Source: Geobacter sp.
GTDB taxonomy: Bacteria > Desulfobacterota > Desulfuromonadia > Geobacterales > Geobacteraceae
DNA: 64,000 bases
Direction: 5' to 3'
Assembly (NCBI GenBank): GCA_016177775.1
Contig: JACOUQ010000003.1
Location: 62,001 to 126,000, forward strand
Below are positions 7,781 to 15,803 of the stretch, piece after piece. A program made the translations under genes and the position numbers. The notes below the pieces were generated by a model. It saw nothing but the letters and a program-made list of their open reading frames with translations, did no database searches and was not told where the DNA came from. Position 1 is the first letter of the stretch. Each line of letters begins with the position of its first letter.

Positions 7781-8299
7781 TTAGACGCCTCGTTGCGCAA
7801 GAAGATCAAGATAGGCCCCTTCAATCAGCTGCGATGGTTCGACGCCGAGTTTTGCCATGAGCTCATGAGCTTCCCGTACGCCGACTTCGGTCGGCTCCCC
7901 CTCTTCGAGAACAACCTCCAACTCCAGGAAGTGCCCCAGATTTTCAACTCGGTCAAGATGAATGCGCGTTCTTCCGACGAGAAACAATGTGCGGTGCTTC
8001 TTGACCCGGCCTGCCTGCCCGTAGGCCAGGGACAAGGAATCACGCAGCGTCTCGGGCGCGGACGTCGGCGAACGGAGATAGAACGACTCCTTCGGACCTT
8101 GCCGGTCCGCGCGACGGTAGAAGATAAGTTCGCCTTCCTCCTGAGAAAATGCGCGCAACTTCAGTCTTCCCGACTCGCACCGGAAGAATGTGTCGTCCTG
8201 GATGATCTCGAATGGGCCTTTGTCCGCGACAGCGGCGGCCTTGGGCGCAAGGGCCTCGACGCTCGGGATGCGTGCTTTGATTTCGATGTTTCTCGCCAT
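7781..8299 (-). CDS. cyaB: CYTH domain protein, class IV adenylate cyclase-like
   Basis: The product begins MARNIEIKAR, the usual opening of class IV adenylate cyclase/CYTH proteins, and continues with alternating charged strands (CESGRLKLR, ELIFYRR, RTRIHLDRVENLGHFLELE) that line the CYTH tunnel. These enzymes bind triphosphates with metal ions; members make cAMP or hydrolyse thiamine triphosphate or polyphosphate, so the activity is not certain. I chose the ATG at 8299 because AGAGGTGCAG precedes it; the frame stays open upstream to 8341 without support. The stop lies 22 bases before the methyltransferase start. Confidence 0.8.
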   Translation of the reverse strand: MARNIEIKARIPSVEALAPKAAAVADKGPFEIIQDDTFFRCESGRLKLRAFSQEEGELIFYRRADRQGPKESFYLRSPTSAPETLRDSLSLAYGQAGRVKKHRTLFLVGRTRIHLDRVENLGHFLELEVVLEEGEPTEVGVREAHELMAKLGVEPSQLIEGAYLDLLAQRGV

Positions 8300-8309
8300 T
8301 CTGCACCTC

Positions 8310-9110
8310 TTACACGTACATTTCAGGCTCTTTCCGTTCACGACAGTTCTTACTCAGCTGTTCCGCCGCCTGCAGTATGCGCGGATCCTCCATGGTTCTC
8401 GCCCCGACGGAACAGGTCTTGACGCACGCGCAGCATTTGATGCACACAGTTGCGTCGGTTGCCACCGCATCTTGCACCGTGATCGCTGCGGTCGGGCAGA
8501 CGGAGGCACATCTTCCACACCTTGTGCACAACGCCTCCTGGACAACCGGAGATATGCCTGACAGTCCCGCCCATTCCTTATAGGGAGAGTTCCCTGGCAC
8601 CTGCAGCGGGGACATGCCTTCAAGTGACCGCGTATTCTTCATCTTTTCCCGGATCATCCTTCCGAACTCATTAGCGCTTCTCAGATCTTCAGCGTCAAGC
8701 CGTCCGGCGGCGATCGGCGTGGCGTCAGTGGAATAAGAATGCTCCCCGATAAAGGCCCCGGCTGCGACGGGTCTGAACCCAGCCTCCAGGACCAGGTCTC
8801 TCAGCTCCAGAAGGGCGTCTTCGTAAGCCCTATTGCCGTACACGACGACGATGACCGCAGGCGAATCGTTTCCCTTGAGCCGTCGCAACCTGGCGACCGC
8901 CTCAACAGGGAGCCGACCACCGTACACGGGAGCACCAATGATGGCCAACCCATCATTCAGCTCCGCTTGCTTCTGCACTGTTGTAGCGGGTCGCGTCAGA
9001 TCAACGTGTTCAATCTCGGCAATCAGAAGGCCGTGCGCAATCGTCTCTATAATTTTCCTTGTTGTCTGCGTCGGTGAAAAGTAGATCAGTCTTGCTGAGT
9101 TGATATCCAT
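8310..9110 (-). CDS. EFR1-type flavodoxin/ferredoxin fusion
   Basis: The N-terminal half is flavodoxin-like: LIYFSPTQTTRKIIETIA is the phosphate loop and GAPVYGGRLPVEA lies near the flavin. The C-terminus has two 4Fe-4S sites, CTRCGRCASVCP and CIKCCACVKTC. This arrangement is that of EFR1 family ferrodoxins, soluble electron carriers of anaerobes. The start at 9110 follows GGAGGAGAAGC. It precedes the CYTH gene by only 10 bases and follows the methyltransferase at 9135, so these three are probably one transcript. Confidence 0.85.
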   Translation of the reverse strand: MDINSARLIYFSPTQTTRKIIETIAHGLLIAEIEHVDLTRPATTVQKQAELNDGLAIIGAPVYGGRLPVEAVARLRRLKGNDSPAVIVVVYGNRAYEDALLELRDLVLEAGFRPVAAGAFIGEHSYSTDATPIAAGRLDAEDLRSANEFGRMIREKMKNTRSLEGMSPLQVPGNSPYKEWAGLSGISPVVQEALCTRCGRCASVCPTAAITVQDAVATDATVCIKCCACVKTCSVGARTMEDPRILQAAEQLSKNCRERKEPEMYV

Positions 9111-9134
9111 GCTTCTCCTCCTTGAACGTGCCAA

Positions 9135-9869
9135 TCAACCAGCCGGCTTGCCAGCGATTATGGTGATCAGTCCGTTTATATTGTCACACAGGTCAATGGT
9201 GAAGCCCGCTTCTTTCAACCACTCAACAGCCCGCTCCGCAGAAATCCGCAGTTTCCGATACCAGCTCTTGCACAGCACCCACCTGTCCCCGCTCCTCGAG
9301 TAGACCAGATCATGCACCCGGACATGCGTCGTCTCATATTCGAGGAAACAGGTAAAAATCGTGTCCGCGTCGCTCCGCACCGGAATGAAGCGGTCCAGCC
9401 CCGTAAGCTCGCAGGTGAGGTCACGAAAAGTGAGGATGAACCTGCCGCCGCATTCAAGCGACCGGTAAACCCTTTCGAGCAGGAGTCGGACCTGGTCGAA
9501 GGTTTCCAGGTGCGGCAGGGTATCGCCCATGCAGACACAGACCTCGGCGGGACCTTCACAGTGGGCCGGGAAATTCAGCAGGTCGTCATGGATGAGAGTG
9601 ATGGGGAAGCCTTGGCGGTTGCTCTCCAGTTCATCCAGGAGCTTCCGGGAAAGGTCAACTGCCAGAACCTTGAAGCCGAGTTGTGCCAGGGGGATAGACT
9701 GAAACCCGGGGCCGGCCCCCAGGTCGACCGCACCCCCCGATCCTCGCGGGGTGATCCCCTGCGTCGTGAAGAACTCCAGGTTGCTCCTCACCTTGGCGTC
9801 GAAACCGCCGCACATCCAGGAATAGTGGTCCGCCAGAAGGTTTTTATAATGCTCCGCTGCCGTTGCCAT
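9135..9869 (-). CDS. SAM-dependent methyltransferase
   Basis: A 244-residue class I methyltransferase. VDLGAGPGFQSIPLA is motif I, KVLAVDLSRKLLDELE the ribose-binding acidic loop and EVCVCMGDTLPHL motif IV. The C-terminal half has extra beta strands with CKSWYRKLRISAE, which is common in small-molecule methyltransferases; no substrate can be named. The ATG has GGGGGAGCATGCT in front. It is the first gene of a minus-strand run and is divergent from the PadR gene; the 150-base gap carries the PadR operator. Confidence 0.78.
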   Translation of the reverse strand: MATAAEHYKNLLADHYSWMCGGFDAKVRSNLEFFTTQGITPRGSGGAVDLGAGPGFQSIPLAQLGFKVLAVDLSRKLLDELESNRQGFPITLIHDDLLNFPAHCEGPAEVCVCMGDTLPHLETFDQVRLLLERVYRSLECGGRFILTFRDLTCELTGLDRFIPVRSDADTIFTCFLEYETTHVRVHDLVYSRSGDRWVLCKSWYRKLRISAERAVEWLKEAGFTIDLCDNINGLITIIAGKPAG

Positions 9870-9972
9870 AGCATGCTCCCCCTTCCCGAACTTTATGCGA
9901 ATATAATGCTGATTTTTGCATATTCCAATATAATTCTAATCCAGGAGACCGGCATAGTATTTTTTTCTTGAT

Positions 9973-10006
9973 ATATGTCATAAACATATATATGCTTATG
10001 ACATAT
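9973..10006. promoter_or_regulatory. Predicted PadR operator
   Basis: The arms ATATGTCATAA and TTATGACATAT are perfect complements with a 12-base AT-rich spacer, ending five bases before the ribosome site of the PadR gene. The ATGT and ACAT cores are those bound by PadR-type repressors, so autoregulation is likely. The element may also cover the divergent promoter. Confidence 0.7.
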
Positions 10007-10019
10007 AAAGGAGGTACGG

Positions 10020-10364
10020 ATGAGTTTCCGTCATGGCCGTCATGCCGCTGCTTACATTCTGCTAGCCCTCACCCAGGGACCGTCCTACGGGCTGGAAATC
10101 CTGGCATTTCTCGGGCGCTCCCTCCCTTTCTGCAATTTCGACACGGCGTCGGTTTACCGTACGTTACAGGCACTGGAAAAGCAGAAAGCGGTTGAATCCT
10201 ACTGGGAGGGGGACCGGGGGGGTGCGCCGCGCAAGTGGTATCGTCTGACCGAGGAGGGAGAGCGGATGCTCGACGAGTTCGAGGCCGACATCAGGCTCAG
10301 ACACGCGAATCTTTCTTTCTTCCTGGAATTTCGGGGGCGTCAGAGAAAGGAGGGAAAGCCATGA
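10020..10364 (+). CDS. PadR family transcriptional regulator
   Basis: The 114-residue protein is a short PadR winged helix: AAAYILLALTQGPSYGLEIL, ASVYRTLQALEKQKAVE and APRKWYRLTEEGERMLDE are the recognition helix and wing. It is followed by a short C-terminal helix, as in the PadR-s2 type. The start follows AAAGGAGG with a 5-base gap. It heads an operon with two membrane proteins and overlaps the first by four bases (ATGA). It probably represses its own operon through the palindrome at 9973-10006; the inducer is unknown. Confidence 0.88.
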   Translation: MSFRHGRHAAAYILLALTQGPSYGLEILAFLGRSLPFCNFDTASVYRTLQALEKQKAVESYWEGDRGGAPRKWYRLTEEGERMLDEFEADIRLRHANLSFFLEFRGRQRKEGKP

Positions 10365-10840
10365 GCGGGATCTGGCTCTATCTGGTTGCCGGCATACTTT
10401 TTCTCTGTTCCCTCTACGCCGATCGGGCGAAAACCCGCAAGGCGCTGGCTAAAGCCCTAGATTCCTTCCGGCAGATCCTCCCGACGGTGCTCGGCATGAT
10501 GGTCTTGGTCGGCCTGGTAACCACCTTCGTGCCGCCAACGACCATTGCGCGGTTGATCGGCCCGCAGTCGGGCGCCTTGGGAATCGTCACCGCGCTGGCC
10601 ATCGGGTCCGCCGCGATGCTCCCCAGTTTCGTGGCGATCCCCCTGGCCGGTTCCCTGTTGAAGGCGGGGGCCGGCTATCCGCAGGTGGCCGCCTTTATCA
10701 GTACCATCATGGCGGTGGGGGTGGTAAGCCTGCCGCTTGAGGCCCGGCTCTTCGGCTGGAAGGCTGCCGCGCTCCGAAATGGCGCCGCCTTTGTCACCGC
10801 TATGGTCTTTACCCTGGCGGTAAAGGAGATTCTCGTATGA
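10361..10840 (+). CDS. Permease half, DUF318-like membrane protein A
   Basis: A 159-residue integral membrane protein with about four or five hydrophobic helices. SFRQILPTVLGMMVLVGLVT, PPTTIARLIGPQSG and the AAMLPSFVAIPLAGSLLKAGAG loop resemble one half of the DUF318/ArsP-type permeases, which export organic metalloid or other compounds. A second, similar half is encoded next to it. The ATG overlaps the PadR stop. Its own stop TGA now comes from the end of the MITE-like element described below. Confidence 0.7.
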   Translation: MSGIWLYLVAGILFLCSLYADRAKTRKALAKALDSFRQILPTVLGMMVLVGLVTTFVPPTTIARLIGPQSGALGIVTALAIGSAAMLPSFVAIPLAGSLLKAGAGYPQVAAFISTIMAVGVVSLPLEARLFGWKAAALRNGAAFVTAMVFTLAVKEILV

Positions 10841-10981
10841 GGCCCTTGCAAAACTACTGCGGGGCCGGTCTGCGGTGTTGCCGCTCGCTCGAAAGCTCAA
10901 CGTACCTCTGGGTACGCCTCGCTTCCTCACTCACTTGCGCCTTGCATCCCGGCCTCCTCATGACGTTTTGCAAGGGCCTCA
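10838..10981. mobile_element. MITE-like element between the two permease halves
   Basis: A 144-base element with perfect 17-base terminal inverted repeats (TGAGGCCCTTGCAAAAC and its complement) is flanked by TA on both sides, the target duplication made by IS630/Tc1-mariner type transposases. It encodes nothing. The left end supplies the TGA stop of the upstream permease half and the right flank the A of the next ATG. Removing the element and one TA restores GTATGA, in which the two genes overlap by ATGA. Confidence 0.8.
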
Positions 10982-10982
10982 T

Positions 10983-11498
10983 ATGAAAGCTGTCATGCGC
11001 CAATATCGCTTTCTCCTCCTCATGCTCTCCCTGCTGCTTCTGACCTGGCTCGTCTCTCCCCAAAGCGGGAGGGGGGCGGCCGTTGCGACGTTGAAAAGCA
11101 TCAGCGATATGCTGGCGCTCCTCCCCCCCGTCTTTCTGCTGATCGGTCTGATAGACGTCTGGGTCCCGAAAGAGACCATCCTGAAGCAGCTCGGAGATGG
11201 GGCCGGGATCTGGGGCATCCTGACCGTGCTCTTTCTCGGGACACTGTCGGCCGGTCCTCTCTACGCCGCCTTCCCACTGGCGGTCATTCTGCTGGAAAAG
11301 GGGGCGCGTCCTGCCAACGTCTACTTCTTCCTCGGCGTCTGGTCGAGCGCCAAGCTCCCTGTCATCATGTATGAAACCGGGGTCATGGGGACGACCTTCA
11401 CCGTGCTCCACCTGGGGATAAGCCTCACCTTGTACTATTTCTTTTCCCTTCTCACAGAAAGGCTGGCCCACTCCCTGCAACTTCAGCCTGAGGGTTAA
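10983..11498 (+). CDS. Permease half, DUF318-like membrane protein B
   Basis: A 171-residue membrane protein whose first helix is a run of leucines after MKAVMRQYRF. Later blocks are PVFLLIGLIDVWVPKETILK, GILTVLFLGTLSAGPLYAAF and LPVIMYETGVMGTTF. It is similar in layout to the preceding half-size protein, and the two probably form one permease. The start ATG uses the A of the TA at the right edge of the MITE, so its original ribosome site, which lay in the end of gene A, has been moved about 140 bases away. The sequence now upstream has no clear ribosome site, so expression may be reduced. Confidence 0.72.
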   Translation: MKAVMRQYRFLLLMLSLLLLTWLVSPQSGRGAAVATLKSISDMLALLPPVFLLIGLIDVWVPKETILKQLGDGAGIWGILTVLFLGTLSAGPLYAAFPLAVILLEKGARPANVYFFLGVWSSAKLPVIMYETGVMGTTFTVLHLGISLTLYYFFSLLTERLAHSLQLQPEG

Positions 11499-11538
11499 GG
11501 TGTGAGATGGCCTGGCGGTTACTATTTCATCCACGCCG

Positions 11539-11682
11539 CTTAGTCTCGCAGAGGATCCCGCCCGGATCACCGAGGTAGCCTACGCGGTCGGCTTCAACAG
11601 CCTGAGCGCCTTTGCCAAGAGCTTTTTTCTCTTCACCGCCGAGACCCCCAGTGAATACCGGGAACGGATAAGGATAGCCTGA
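11539..11682 (+). pseudogene. Remnant of an AraC-type regulator C-terminus
   Basis: Reading from 11539 gives LSLAEDPARITEVAYAVGF followed by NSLSAFAKSFF and TPSEYRERIRIA, then TGA. This is the second helix-turn-helix of AraC family regulators. A stop lies shortly upstream in the frame and the rest of the gene is missing, so it is a decayed fragment on the plus strand. Confidence 0.75.
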
Positions 11683-11726
11683 CCGCACTCCTCCGCACCT
11701 TGCAACCCGCCGATTTGCGCATGCCT

Positions 11727-12548
11727 TTACGGCTTTCCTCCTTCGCATGGTACCCCTGTCTGGCAAAGGCCGCACCCGCTCTGGGGAACCCCGTAAGACT
11801 CCCCTACTGCTCCGGGAACTGCTTTGTAAACATATTCATAACATCTCGCCTTATCGTGCCCATTACTGGAGATCGCCCCGACCGGGCAGCGCGTGATGCA
11901 GGCTCCGCAGCTTCCCTTGCGGCAATAAAGGCAGTTTTCCTGATAATGAACGTACCTGCGCGGCGTCGGCGGCAGGACCAGTTCGGTAATGACGCTGCCG
12001 AGACGGTGGGCGATTCCAAGTTCAGTTATGAGTCCATCATTGAGACTGAAGGTGCCGAGTCCGGCCGCGTAGGCTGCGTGGCGCTCGGACCAGGACGAGG
12101 CTATGCCAACCGAAGTATCCGGGAAAGATTGCCACCCCGGCGCGAGTTGGGGCGCAACCGTCCGGTGGCCGAGCCCTTCAAGCCAGGCAACCAAATGCCG
12201 TCGGAGAGACGAATTGAAGTTTTCGCCATGGTTACGGGTTAGCGCCCATTCCCGTGAAGGCCAACGGTTCTCCAACCGGTTTGCCTCACGCGCTTCACGA
12301 GTGATCGGCAGTACCCAACATACAACTGTGGCAGCCCGGACCCCTTCACCACATGCACTTTCCATCACCTGCTGCGGCGTCTGATGAAATTCACCTACAA
12401 TTTGCTTGTATTCGACAAAAAGCGGATCAGCAGCAGCCGCGAACCCCACGAGCGGCTCCTCGAAGTACGGGTGTCCGTTGCCCGGAAAGCGGTTCTCCGG
12501 GCACTCCCGGACGAAACGCCGGATTTCGCTGCAAATGGTCTCTATCAT
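11727..12548 (-). CDS. 4Fe-4S protein, epoxyqueuosine reductase (QueG)-like
   Basis: A 273-residue protein with a central region shared with QueG (SWSERHAAYAAGLGTFSLND and LGSVITELVLPPTPR). Two cysteine clusters follow, CLYCRKGSCGACITRCPVGA and CGLCQTGVPC, which should hold two 4Fe-4S clusters. It lacks the C-terminal HEAT repeats of true QueG and is shorter. It is better called a QueG-like iron-sulfur protein of unknown substrate; related proteins act in corrinoid-dependent reductions. The ATG follows AAGGAGGAGCT. Confidence 0.75.
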   Translation of the reverse strand: MIETICSEIRRFVRECPENRFPGNGHPYFEEPLVGFAAAADPLFVEYKQIVGEFHQTPQQVMESACGEGVRAATVVCWVLPITREAREANRLENRWPSREWALTRNHGENFNSSLRRHLVAWLEGLGHRTVAPQLAPGWQSFPDTSVGIASSWSERHAAYAAGLGTFSLNDGLITELGIAHRLGSVITELVLPPTPRRYVHYQENCLYCRKGSCGACITRCPVGAISSNGHDKARCYEYVYKAVPGAVGESYGVPQSGCGLCQTGVPCEGGKP

Positions 12549-12651
12549 AGCTCCTCCTTGAAGTCACCGCCGGATTGGGAAGAGACACCCTGATCCGTGC
12601 CCAGCTCCAACCTCCGCCGCGCGTCTCGACATCCCGCAAGGCCAGGCGCCG

Positions 12652-13809
12652 TCAGCTCTCTGCATGCTGCCGTGCGCGCCGGTTCGAGCCATGGATCGTA
12701 TCACGCTCCGGCTCTCCCCCTGTTGCCAGGAGGGAGATCCACTCCCCGGTGCTCATGACCGCGGCAAAGCGCGATTGCAGTACGACCGTGACGACGCGGT
12801 GAATCTCCTCCGCGCTGGCCGCCCCGGCGCGGTTTGCGTACGGGACCGAGCCGGTCGCATCGGCCAGGAGCTCGACCGCAAACCCGGCGTGGAGCGCCTG
12901 CACCGCGGTCGATAAATCGCAGTTGTGCGTCATGTAGCCGACGATGACGACCGTATCGACCCGCCGCTCCCGCAGCCACTCTTCCAGACCGGTGCCGGCA
13001 AAGGCGCTGGGAAGGTTTTTCAGGACGTGGCGGTCCGAAGCTCGGGAGCTGACGGTGTCATGCAGCTCCGCCCCTTCCGTTCCGCTGGCCATGAAGGGGG
13101 CTCCTTCCGGCAGAACGTTCTGCACCACGACCACGGGGACGCCGGCACCCTTGGCCGCATCCATCGCCCTGCCGATGTTGGCGAGCGACTGCTCCACCGG
13201 CGGAAACTCAATCGGCAGGTTGCCGCCGACGTAATCGTTCTGCACGTCGATCACGAGCAGTGCCCTGCGTGGTGTCCGTGACATGCTTGACTCCTTCCCA
13301 TCAGGTTGCCCTGCATTTCTCATGACGTGCATTCGCGTGAATTCCTCACGGCTAATCTCCATCAGCCGGAAATCTACCGGGACGCCCTGAATTTCCCTGT
13401 GGCATTCGCCACGGTCAGTGAATCCGATCCGCTGATAGAGCCTGATCCCCCGGCTGTTATTCTTCCGGACGATCAGGTGAATGCGGGAAAACCTGTGCTC
13501 CCCGAAACCGATTTGCAGCGTCCGGAGGGTGCTGTCTTCCCCGAGCCCCAGGCCGGTCCTGTCGGGCCGCAAAGCGATGCGGAACTCGGCTTCCGCCGTG
13601 TCTGTCTTCTCCAGGATCGTGAAGCCGATCAGGTCGTCACCATCCTCGACGGCATAGATGAAGGCGTCCGGCCGCGACCGGCATTCATCGAGCCACCCCT
13701 TGTCCCGCAGCGCGTAGTCCATCTGTGCCATGTCGCCCGCATAGGGGGGCCACTCCTTAATCCGCACGACATCATCCTCTCGCAGCTCTCTTAAACCCAG
13801 CATGGTCAT
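12652..13809 (-). CDS. GNAT acetyltransferase fused to isochorismatase-like cysteine hydrolase
   Basis: One open frame of 385 residues carries two complete enzymes. Residues about 1-150 are a GNAT acetyltransferase (LGLGEDSTLRTLQIGF acetyl-CoA loop, then NSRGIRLYQRIGF). Residues about 178-385 are an isochorismatase-like hydrolase (RALLVIDVQNDYVGG with the catalytic Asp, and VIVGYMTHNCDLSTAV with the catalytic Cys). The linker is short. An internal ATG at 13284 begins the second enzyme and has GGGAAGGAGTCAAGC in front. The hydrolase can therefore also be made separately, and the fusion may have arisen by loss of the first stop codon. Confidence 0.8.
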   Translation of the reverse strand: MTMLGLRELREDDVVRIKEWPPYAGDMAQMDYALRDKGWLDECRSRPDAFIYAVEDGDDLIGFTILEKTDTAEAEFRIALRPDRTGLGLGEDSTLRTLQIGFGEHRFSRIHLIVRKNNSRGIRLYQRIGFTDRGECHREIQGVPVDFRLMEISREEFTRMHVMRNAGQPDGKESSMSRTPRRALLVIDVQNDYVGGNLPIEFPPVEQSLANIGRAMDAAKGAGVPVVVVQNVLPEGAPFMASGTEGAELHDTVSSRASDRHVLKNLPSAFAGTGLEEWLRERRVDTVVIVGYMTHNCDLSTAVQALHAGFAVELLADATGSVPYANRAGAASAEEIHRVVTVVLQSRFAAVMSTGEWISLLATGGEPERDTIHGSNRRARQHAES

Positions 13810-13927
13810 TTCTCCTGTCCCATTCGTTCCGTTTCCGCTACAGGAGAGTATCCGTCAAAATGTGCTTGTAAAAAAGTGGCCCGGATGCCAATAATCGTAA
13901 TAATCAGGCCATTTGAGGGAGATCGAC

Positions 13928-14890
13928 ATGACCGTCAAATCCATTGCCATCATTGCGTTCAACAATATCAGCCCTTTTCAGCTTTCCGTGCCCTGTATGG
14001 TATTCGGCGAGAATCGTCCGGATATCGATGGGCCGCGCTTCAACCTCATGATCTGTGCCGCGGAAGATGGCGAGCTGAAGACCAATGCCGGCTTCACGAT
14101 CCGCACCCCGTATGCACTCCAGGATATGGCCAGAGCGGACATGGTGATCGTTCCCAGTTGGCGTGATGCCGGGGAAGCCCCTCCTCCCGAGTTGCTCACG
14201 GCCCTGAATGCCGCTTATCTGCGCGGGGCTACGATAGTCGGCTTATGCATGGGGGCATTTGTCCTGGCAGCGGCTGGTTTGCTGGACAATCGGCCGGCAA
14301 CCACCCACTGGCTGTTGACGGACGAACTGGCGCGGCGTTACCCGCAGATCGCGGTCAGGCCGGATGTGCTCTACGTGGACGATGGCGACGTAATCACTTC
14401 GGCCGGCGTGGCCGCCGGAATCGACTGCTGCCTGCATATCCTGCGCAGGCTGCATGGCGCCGAGGCGGCCGGCCGTGTGGCGCGGCGCATGGTAGTGCCG
14501 CCCCATCGGCAGGGAGGGCAGGCCCAGTATATTGAAAAGCCGATCAGGGGAAGTGCCGCGGAAGACAGATTTTCACAAAGCCTGGAGTGGGTGCAGAGAC
14601 ATCTGGGCGAGCCTCATTCGATAGACAGCCTCGCCGAACGTTTCATGATGAGCCGGCGGACGTTCACCCGCCGATTCCGCCAGGTCACAGGCACAACTGT
14701 CGGCGCCTGGCTGCTCAATCAGCGCCTCGCATTGGCGCAACGCATGCTGGAAAACACCGCCAAGCCGATTGACCTGATAGCCCAGGAGGCCGGTTTCGGC
14801 TCGGAGGTGTCGCTACGGCTCCATTTCAACAAAGTGCTTAAAACAACTCCCTCACGCTACCGCCGAGAGTTTCGGGGGAGCCCCGAGTAG
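13928..14890 (+). CDS. GlxA family AraC-type regulator (DJ-1/PfpI plus HTH)
   Basis: A 320-residue regulator with an N-terminal DJ-1/PfpI amidotransferase-like domain and a C-terminal AraC DNA-binding domain. The first contains GLCMGAFVLAAAGLLDNR with the elbow cysteine, followed by TTHW; the second contains SIDSLAERFMMSRRTFTRRF and PIDLIAQEAGFGSEVSLRLHF. The ATG at 13928 has GAGGGAG in front, so I prefer it over a TTG at 13913. Members regulate catabolic or stress genes. It faces away from the GNAT/hydrolase gene, which may be its target. Confidence 0.87.
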   Translation: MTVKSIAIIAFNNISPFQLSVPCMVFGENRPDIDGPRFNLMICAAEDGELKTNAGFTIRTPYALQDMARADMVIVPSWRDAGEAPPPELLTALNAAYLRGATIVGLCMGAFVLAAAGLLDNRPATTHWLLTDELARRYPQIAVRPDVLYVDDGDVITSAGVAAGIDCCLHILRRLHGAEAAGRVARRMVVPPHRQGGQAQYIEKPIRGSAAEDRFSQSLEWVQRHLGEPHSIDSLAERFMMSRRTFTRRFRQVTGTTVGAWLLNQRLALAQRMLENTAKPIDLIAQEAGFGSEVSLRLHFNKVLKTTPSRYRREFRGSPE

Positions 14891-14920
14891 CAAAACCTGC
14901 TGCAGAAGCCAGGGTTTTGC
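14890..14920. terminator. Hairpin between convergent genes
   Basis: GCAAAACC and GGTTTTGC form a perfect 8-bp stem around a 15-base loop that can itself pair partly. It sits between the stop of the GlxA-type gene and the stop of the beta-lactamase gene, so it can end transcription from both sides. Confidence 0.45.
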
Positions 14921-14971
14921 CGCAGTTGTGTCGATATCGGTCGGTGTGCCCAAGATCATAGGCATCCCAGC

Positions 14972-15796
14972 TTACAGCCTTCCCAATGCCTTCAGACACT
15001 CCCTGGCGACAGATACCCGCTTCGGGGCATCCTGGCTGTTCGCCATATCGATGTTGAGCGCAAACGAATATATCCTGTCGCCCCGGACAATCCATCCGAC
15101 GTACCACCCTATCTGGGGTTTGGCGGACATAAGCCATCCTGTCTTGGCATGAAGGCGGTAATCTTTCGTCTGTTCCTGCAGGGTGATTTCTTTGACCGCC
15201 GCGATGGCCTTGGGATCAATCGGCAATTTCCCCTGTGCAAGCCTGGCCAGGAACTCCGCCTGTTCGACCGCTGAAATGGCGAGAGGGCCATCCAGCCAGA
15301 AGCGATCCACGATGCCACCGATCTCCATATTCCCATAACCAAGCCTTTTCACCCCGTGCGCCATTCGTTCAAGCCCGATCCTCCGGGCAAGTTCCTGGAA
15401 GATGGGAACGTTGGAAAGTCGGATGGCATCGCGCAAACCCATGTCCTTCTCCCATTCCTTGACCGGTTGCGGCTTGCTCCCGTACGGCAGCACCTCATCA
15501 ACACTCTTGACGGCACCCATGTCCAGACCGATCAACGAATTGACGATCTTGAAGGTGGAGGCGGGAGGAAATAGTTTCCCGGATCGCTCCCTGTCGTACA
15601 CATACATGGTGTCGGCGGAGAGATCGTACAGCACAAATGTTCCTGTCAGGCCGTATTTCCTGAAATGTTCACCCAATTCAGGCACTTCCGTCACTGTTGC
15701 CGCAAATGCCACCTGCGACAGCGAAAAGAGCATGAACAGGACAGAAAAAATGCGTCTCGGATAAAGTGATCGCGATATACTCATAGAATTTTTCAT
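14972..15796 (-). CDS. Class D (OXA-type) beta-lactamase
   Basis: A secreted serine beta-lactamase that opens the beta-lactam ring in the periplasm. All class D motifs are in place: PASTFK with Ser80 and Lys83, SNV at 128-130, YGN at 154-156 and KTG at 218-220 (numbered from the ATG at 15796). The N-terminus is a signal peptide (IFSVLFMLFSLSQVAFA) with a cut after about residue 32. An alternative ATG at 15784 is as good because of the AGGA spacing. It is chromosomal, with no insertion sequence or integron feature nearby, and lies next to a methyltransferase gene. Confidence 0.9.
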   Translation of the reverse strand: MKNSMSISRSLYPRRIFSVLFMLFSLSQVAFAATVTEVPELGEHFRKYGLTGTFVLYDLSADTMYVYDRERSGKLFPPASTFKIVNSLIGLDMGAVKSVDEVLPYGSKPQPVKEWEKDMGLRDAIRLSNVPIFQELARRIGLERMAHGVKRLGYGNMEIGGIVDRFWLDGPLAISAVEQAEFLARLAQGKLPIDPKAIAAVKEITLQEQTKDYRLHAKTGWLMSAKPQIGWYVGWIVRGDRIYSFALNIDMANSQDAPKRVSVARECLKALGRL

Positions 15797-15803
15797 CCTT
15801 TCG

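Noticed and set aside
10854..11570. Minus-strand open frame of 238 codons across the permease genes
   Set aside because: It is antisense to a membrane protein with clear helices and has a charged, low-complexity translation.
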